Positions 61,331 to 64,000 of a DNA stretch of 64,000 nucleotides are shown here, piece after piece. The DNA lies in assembly GCA_016712525.1 (NCBI GenBank), contig JADJQX010000008.1, forward strand, positions 1,240,001 to 1,304,000, in the 5' to 3' direction. The notes beneath the pieces are model-generated. The model saw only the letters and a list, made by a program, of their open reading frames with translations. It had not been told where the DNA came from and did no database searches. Position 1 is the first letter of the stretch. Each line of letters begins with the position of its first letter. Source of the DNA: Myxococcales bacterium (GTDB taxonomy: Bacteria > Myxococcota_A > Polyangia > Polyangiales > Polyangiaceae). A program made the position numbers and the translations under genes.

Positions 61331-61774
61331 CTACCCCAGCGCCTTCGCCGCGGCCCGCGCGCCCTCGGCGAGGTCCTTCAAGAAATTCCTGTCCTCGGCG
61401 TCCTTCGTGAGCGACGCGGCCTTCGCGAACGCCTTCGCGGCGGCCGCGAACAGCGCACGCGCCCGCCGTGGCGCGCGCTCCGTGTCGACCTTCGACGCGT
61501 AGAGCTCGCACGTCTTGCCGAGCGCCGTGTGCGCCGCCTTCTCTTCCGGAGCGAGCCGCGCCGCGAGCCGCGCGAAGTGGAGCGCCTTCGCCCGCGAGCG
61601 CCGAAGGTACACGCGCGCGAGGTGCTCGCACACGACCGACGTGTCGTCGTCCACCGCGGCCTCACGCGCCACCGAGAGCGCCTCGTGGAGCTTCGTGAGC
61701 GCCGCCTCGGGATCGGGCTTGGCGAGCTTCGTGGCCTCCCCGAGGAGCTTCGCGATCGTGGCGCGCGAGCTCAC
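61331..61774 (-). CDS. TPR-like helical protein
   Basis: 147 residues from GTG 61774. Entirely helical with TPR-like pairs: AALTKLHEALSVAREAA, VCEHLARVYLRRSRAKALHFAR, KAAHTALGKTCELYAS, RARALFAAAAKAFAKAAS. Cytoplasmic, no signal. The start overlaps the stop of a leaderless 21-codon ORF as GTGA, so translation is likely coupled to it. Function unknown; probably protein-binding. Confidence 0.68.
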   Translation of the reverse strand: MSSRATIAKLLGEATKLAKPDPEAALTKLHEALSVAREAAVDDDTSVVCEHLARVYLRRSRAKALHFARLAARLAPEEKAAHTALGKTCELYASKVDTERAPRRARALFAAAAKAFAKAASLTKDAEDRNFLKDLAEGARAAAKALG

Positions 61775-61836
61775 GAGGCGCCCCCCGTCCGAGGTCGCCG
61801 AGGGTCCTTGGGCATGGCCACGCGCGTTCGTCGCAT
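61771..61836 (-). CDS. Leaderless 21-residue upstream ORF
   Basis: ATG 61836 lies 7 nt after TATGCT (61849-61844). It encodes MRRTRVAMPKDPRRPRTGGA plus Ser and stops at TGA overlapping the next GTG (GTGA). It is Arg/Pro-rich and could be a regulatory leader peptide or simply feed ribosomes into the TPR-like gene. Confidence 0.45.
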   Translation of the reverse strand: MRRTRVAMPKDPRRPRTGGAS

Positions 61837-61843
61837 GAGACCG

Positions 61844-61849
61844 AGCATA
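61844..61849 (-). promoter_or_regulatory. -10 TATGCT for uORF/TPR-like gene
   Basis: Ends 7 nt before ATG 61836; leaderless start predicted. Confidence 0.4.
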
Positions 61850-61887
61850 CCCAAGCGCGAGCCCCGGGCGGAGCCCCCTTCGTTCGC

Positions 61888-62646
61888 CTACTTTACGAAG
61901 AAGCAGTGGTTGCACGCGGTGCTCGCGCACTCGACCACGACGGTCTTGCCGTCGAACGCCTTGGGGCTCACCGCGCCGAGCTCGAGGTTGCACGACCGGC
62001 TCGCCGTGGGCGACGCCTCGTCCGTGAGCAGGAACGACGCCCCGCTCGACTCGGCGGGGCGCGGCCTGCTCAGCACGCCGCGGACGCGGACCGCCTGATC
62101 GCTCGGCTTGCTCGCGACGAGCTCGGCCACGGTCATGGTCTTGCCGGTGTACTCACGACGCTTCGGCGAGACCCCGGCTTCGAGGAGGCAGATCTTCCCC
62201 CACTGCTCCCCGAAGGCGGCGGCCTTGACCTCCGGCGCGCTCGACGCGCTCGTCACCGACGCCCCCGAGAGACGGATCGAGAACGACCGGCACGTCGTGT
62301 CGTCCGCGGCGGCCCACGCGACCTTCCCCTCGTCCTGGGCCGTCGGCTTGCCGAGCTTCGCCGAGACGGCCGCGATGGCGGCGTCGGCGGTCATCCCGAA
62401 GAGCCCGGGCGGGCTCGTGTACGCCCCGACCATCGCGGGGGTGAGCTTGCCCGCGAACACGGGCCCGGCCGCCGCGCCGGAAGCGGACGTGGCAGGGCTC
62501 GCGGCCTTCGCCGAGGCCGACGCCGCCCCGGAGCCCGAAGTGGCCTGCGCGTCGGAGCCTTGGCCCGCGGGGGCGTTGTCGGAGCCTTTGCACGCGGGGA
62601 CGGTGGAGAGCAGCAGCCCAAGCACGAGGAACGACGCGACCTTCAT
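61888..62646 (-). CDS. Lipoprotein with OB-like C-terminal domain
   Basis: 252 residues. Lipobox LSTVPAC. Ser/Ala/Gly linker to about residue 65. Middle part LTPAMVGAYTSPPGLFGMTADAAIAAVSA; then a region with YTGKTMTVAELVASKPSDQAVRVRG resembling the start of an OB-fold domain (tRNA_anti-like), ending with a cysteine cluster (CASTACNHCFF). TGgTAGGCG ends 6 nt before ATG. Function unknown. Confidence 0.78.
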   Translation of the reverse strand: MKVASFLVLGLLLSTVPACKGSDNAPAGQGSDAQATSGSGAASASAKAASPATSASGAAAGPVFAGKLTPAMVGAYTSPPGLFGMTADAAIAAVSAKLGKPTAQDEGKVAWAAADDTTCRSFSIRLSGASVTSASSAPEVKAAAFGEQWGKICLLEAGVSPKRREYTGKTMTVAELVASKPSDQAVRVRGVLSRPRPAESSGASFLLTDEASPTASRSCNLELGAVSPKAFDGKTVVVECASTACNHCFFVK

Positions 62647-62716
62647 GCCGACCGCCTACCAGGATCGGTGTTCACCGCAACCTCCATCGCCCCGAAGCGG
62701 CAGGCAAAGCCGGCCG

Positions 62717-63172
62717 TCAGCGCGCGTCGCAGGCGAGGTTCACGTCGGCGAGGATGCGGGTGATCTCGGCCGACTGGTGGGCCTCCTCGCCCATGGCCGT
62801 CGAGAGCTCCTGGCTCGTCCCCGCGGCGCAGGCCTTTTCCGCGGCGCGGGACGCCCTCGACCACGCCTCGACCGCGGCGCCATAGGCACGCACCCGCTTC
62901 GCGACGCCCGGATCTTGGACGCGCGCGGCGAGCTCGTTCGCCTTCGGCGCGATGGCCTCGAGGCGCGCGGCGACGACCCCGAACTGCGCCGCGTCGTCGG
63001 GGCTCCTGAGGCGCGGGTTCTTCGGCTCGATCGCCACCACGGCGTCGACGTCCCTCGTGAGGGTCGCGAGCCCCTCGAGGGCCACCTCGCACGACCGCGC
63101 CTTCGTCCGGCAACCGAGCACCGAGACCCCGAGGGCGGCGAAGCAGGCGAGGGTGAGAGAGCGCGGCGGCAC
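62717..63172 (-). CDS. Small helical lipoprotein
   Basis: 151 residues from GTG 63172, which places a signal sequence (SLTLACFAALGVSVLGC, lipobox) at the N-terminus. The frame is open further upstream but that sequence is not signal-like. The mature part is helical (CEVALEGLATLTRDVDAVVAI, VAARLEAIAPKANELAARV, RVRAYGAAVEAWSRAS). Similar small coiled lipoproteins are common in myxobacteria. Function unknown. Confidence 0.65.
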   Translation of the reverse strand: MPPRSLTLACFAALGVSVLGCRTKARSCEVALEGLATLTRDVDAVVAIEPKNPRLRSPDDAAQFGVVAARLEAIAPKANELAARVQDPGVAKRVRAYGAAVEAWSRASRAAEKACAAGTSQELSTAMGEEAHQSAEITRILADVNLACDAR

Positions 63173-63315
63173 GGCCGAAGGGTGGCAGAAGACGAAACGA
63201 ACGAGAAGCCCCGCGTCGCTTGCGGGGAGCCGCACGCCTTGCGGCACGGCGAGGTGGCCTTCGGCGACGGCGAGGACGAATCCCACGCTGGCACACCCGA
63301 TGCTCTCCGGCACGC

Positions 63316-63873
63316 ATGACGCTCGTGCGCTCCACGCTCCCGCTCGCCCTCGTCGCCGTGGCCTCCGCCTGCGCGAGCGCGCCTCCCCCCGAGCCTCCGA
63401 AGGCCCCCGTCGCGAGCGCCGCGACCCTCCCGAAAGAGAGCTCGTGGGGCCCGCAGTCGCCCCAGCCCAAGTGGTGGGAAGAGAAGCCCCCCTGCCCCGA
63501 CGGCGCGACGGTGCGCGGCAAGCTCCCGCCCGAGGGCAACGTGCTCGAGTGCGTGAACGACAAGGGCACCCCTCACGGGCCGTCGAGCGTGTGGTTCCCC
63601 AACGGGCACGAGGGCACCCTCACCGAGTACAAAAACGGCGTGCGGCACGGTCGCTTCATGCACTGGCTCCACAACCACCCGCTCGTCGAGGGCACCTACT
63701 TCGAGGGCCGCAAAGACGGCGACCTCACCTACTGGTTCGACGAGGGCTCGGGGTTCGACGCCGAGTCGCGCGGCGACCGCGAGTACAACCAGAAGAACTA
63801 CGTCGTCGAGAAGTACGTACGCGGCCTCCTCGTGAAGACGACGCACTACAAAGACGGCAAGCCCATCGACTGA
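63316..63873 (+). CDS. Lipoprotein with MORN/YwqK-like repeats
   Basis: 185 residues. Lipobox VAVASAC. After a Pro/Ala linker, repeated strand-turn units with Gly-Trp/Tyr-Asn-Gly spacing: GTPHGPSSVWFPNGHEGTLT, YKNGVRHGRFMHWLHNHPLV, GTYFEGRKDGDLTYWFDEGS, VRGLLVKTTHYKDGKP. This is the MORN-like pattern of YwqK-family proteins, probably for protein or lipid binding in the envelope. Function unknown. Confidence 0.78.
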   Translation: MTLVRSTLPLALVAVASACASAPPPEPPKAPVASAATLPKESSWGPQSPQPKWWEEKPPCPDGATVRGKLPPEGNVLECVNDKGTPHGPSSVWFPNGHEGTLTEYKNGVRHGRFMHWLHNHPLVEGTYFEGRKDGDLTYWFDEGSGFDAESRGDREYNQKNYVVEKYVRGLLVKTTHYKDGKPID

Positions 63874-63888
63874 CACGCGCGGCCCTGG

Positions 63889-64000
63889 TCAGCGCGTGTT
63901 CCACGGGCTCGTGCGCCATCCGAACACCTGGAGCGGCTCTCCGAGGCGCACCGTCTGCGGCGAGACGCACGGCCCTCGCCCACGACGCGCGCGCCAGCTC
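63889..64000 (-). CDS. C-terminus of an unknown gene (truncated by window edge)
   Basis: The last 36 codons read GRGPCVSPQTVRLGEPLQVF, then GWRTSPWNTR and TGA at 63891-63889, converging on the MORN-like gene with 15 bp between. The look is protein-like but too short to classify; another frame is also open. Confidence 0.35.
   Translation of the reverse strand, partial: SWRARRGRGPCVSPQTVRLGEPLQVFGWRTSPWNTR

Overview
The window is very GC-rich DNA whose gene content points to the phylum Myxococcota, most likely order Polyangiales. Support comes from at least sixteen predicted lipoproteins with Asp/Ala/Gly/Pro-rich linkers after the lipobox, three Hanks-type Ser/Thr kinases, a secreted hydrolase with a MYXO-CTERM-like tail (Gly-Cys, membrane helix, Arg cluster), and a giant acyl-reductase/ligase/acyltransferase protein resembling myxobacterial ether-lipid enzymes. 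The assignment is inference; there is no rRNA gene to confirm it. I saw no tRNA, rRNA, CRISPR array, transposase or phage gene.

Layout. 1-1.3 kb: end of a maltose-type ABC permease pair. 1.3-5.2 kb: small secreted proteins, a duplicated 86-bp intergenic element and a ferritin-like lipoprotein. 5.2-10 kb: HAD phosphatase and rRNA methyltransferase (overlapping), a beta-barrel protein behind a consensus-like sigma-54 promoter, and Lnt. 10-15.4 kb: a dense hairpin region, thiolase, secreted hydrolase, MaoC hydratase and an orphan FliR/SctT protein. 15.4-25.4 kb: a kinase overlapping a beta-barrel gene, threonine dehydrogenase, an AarF/ABC1 kinase and a LigD-like protein with a ruined ligase centre. 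25.4-33.3 kb: three tandem paralogous lipoproteins with a HAD phosphatase on the minus strand, facing a plus-strand operon of a kinase and three exported proteins. 33.4-38.2 kb: LarA-family protein, a histone-H1-like/Sel1 protein and a vWA lipoprotein. 38.4-45.2 kb: a lipid operon (five-domain 1574-aa enzyme, SDR, lipid kinase). 45.2-57.8 kb: DUF1554-like and beta-helix lipoproteins, a kinase, FtsH, a duplicated-domain protein, a methyltransferase lipoprotein and a HisKA/NtrC two-component pair. 58-64 kb: a membrane protein, C-rich and 22-bp tandem repeats, a second H1-like protein and small lipoproteins; the last gene runs off the right edge.

Two window-wide themes. First, about twenty genes have a TANNNT hexamer, often as TGnTANNNT, ending only 5-11 nt before the start codon and usually no Shine-Dalgarno, which predicts leaderless mRNAs. 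Genes with AAGGAG/GGAGG signals are interspersed. Second, many genes overlap at ATGA, TGATG or longer junctions, which fixes their starts and indicates coupled operons.
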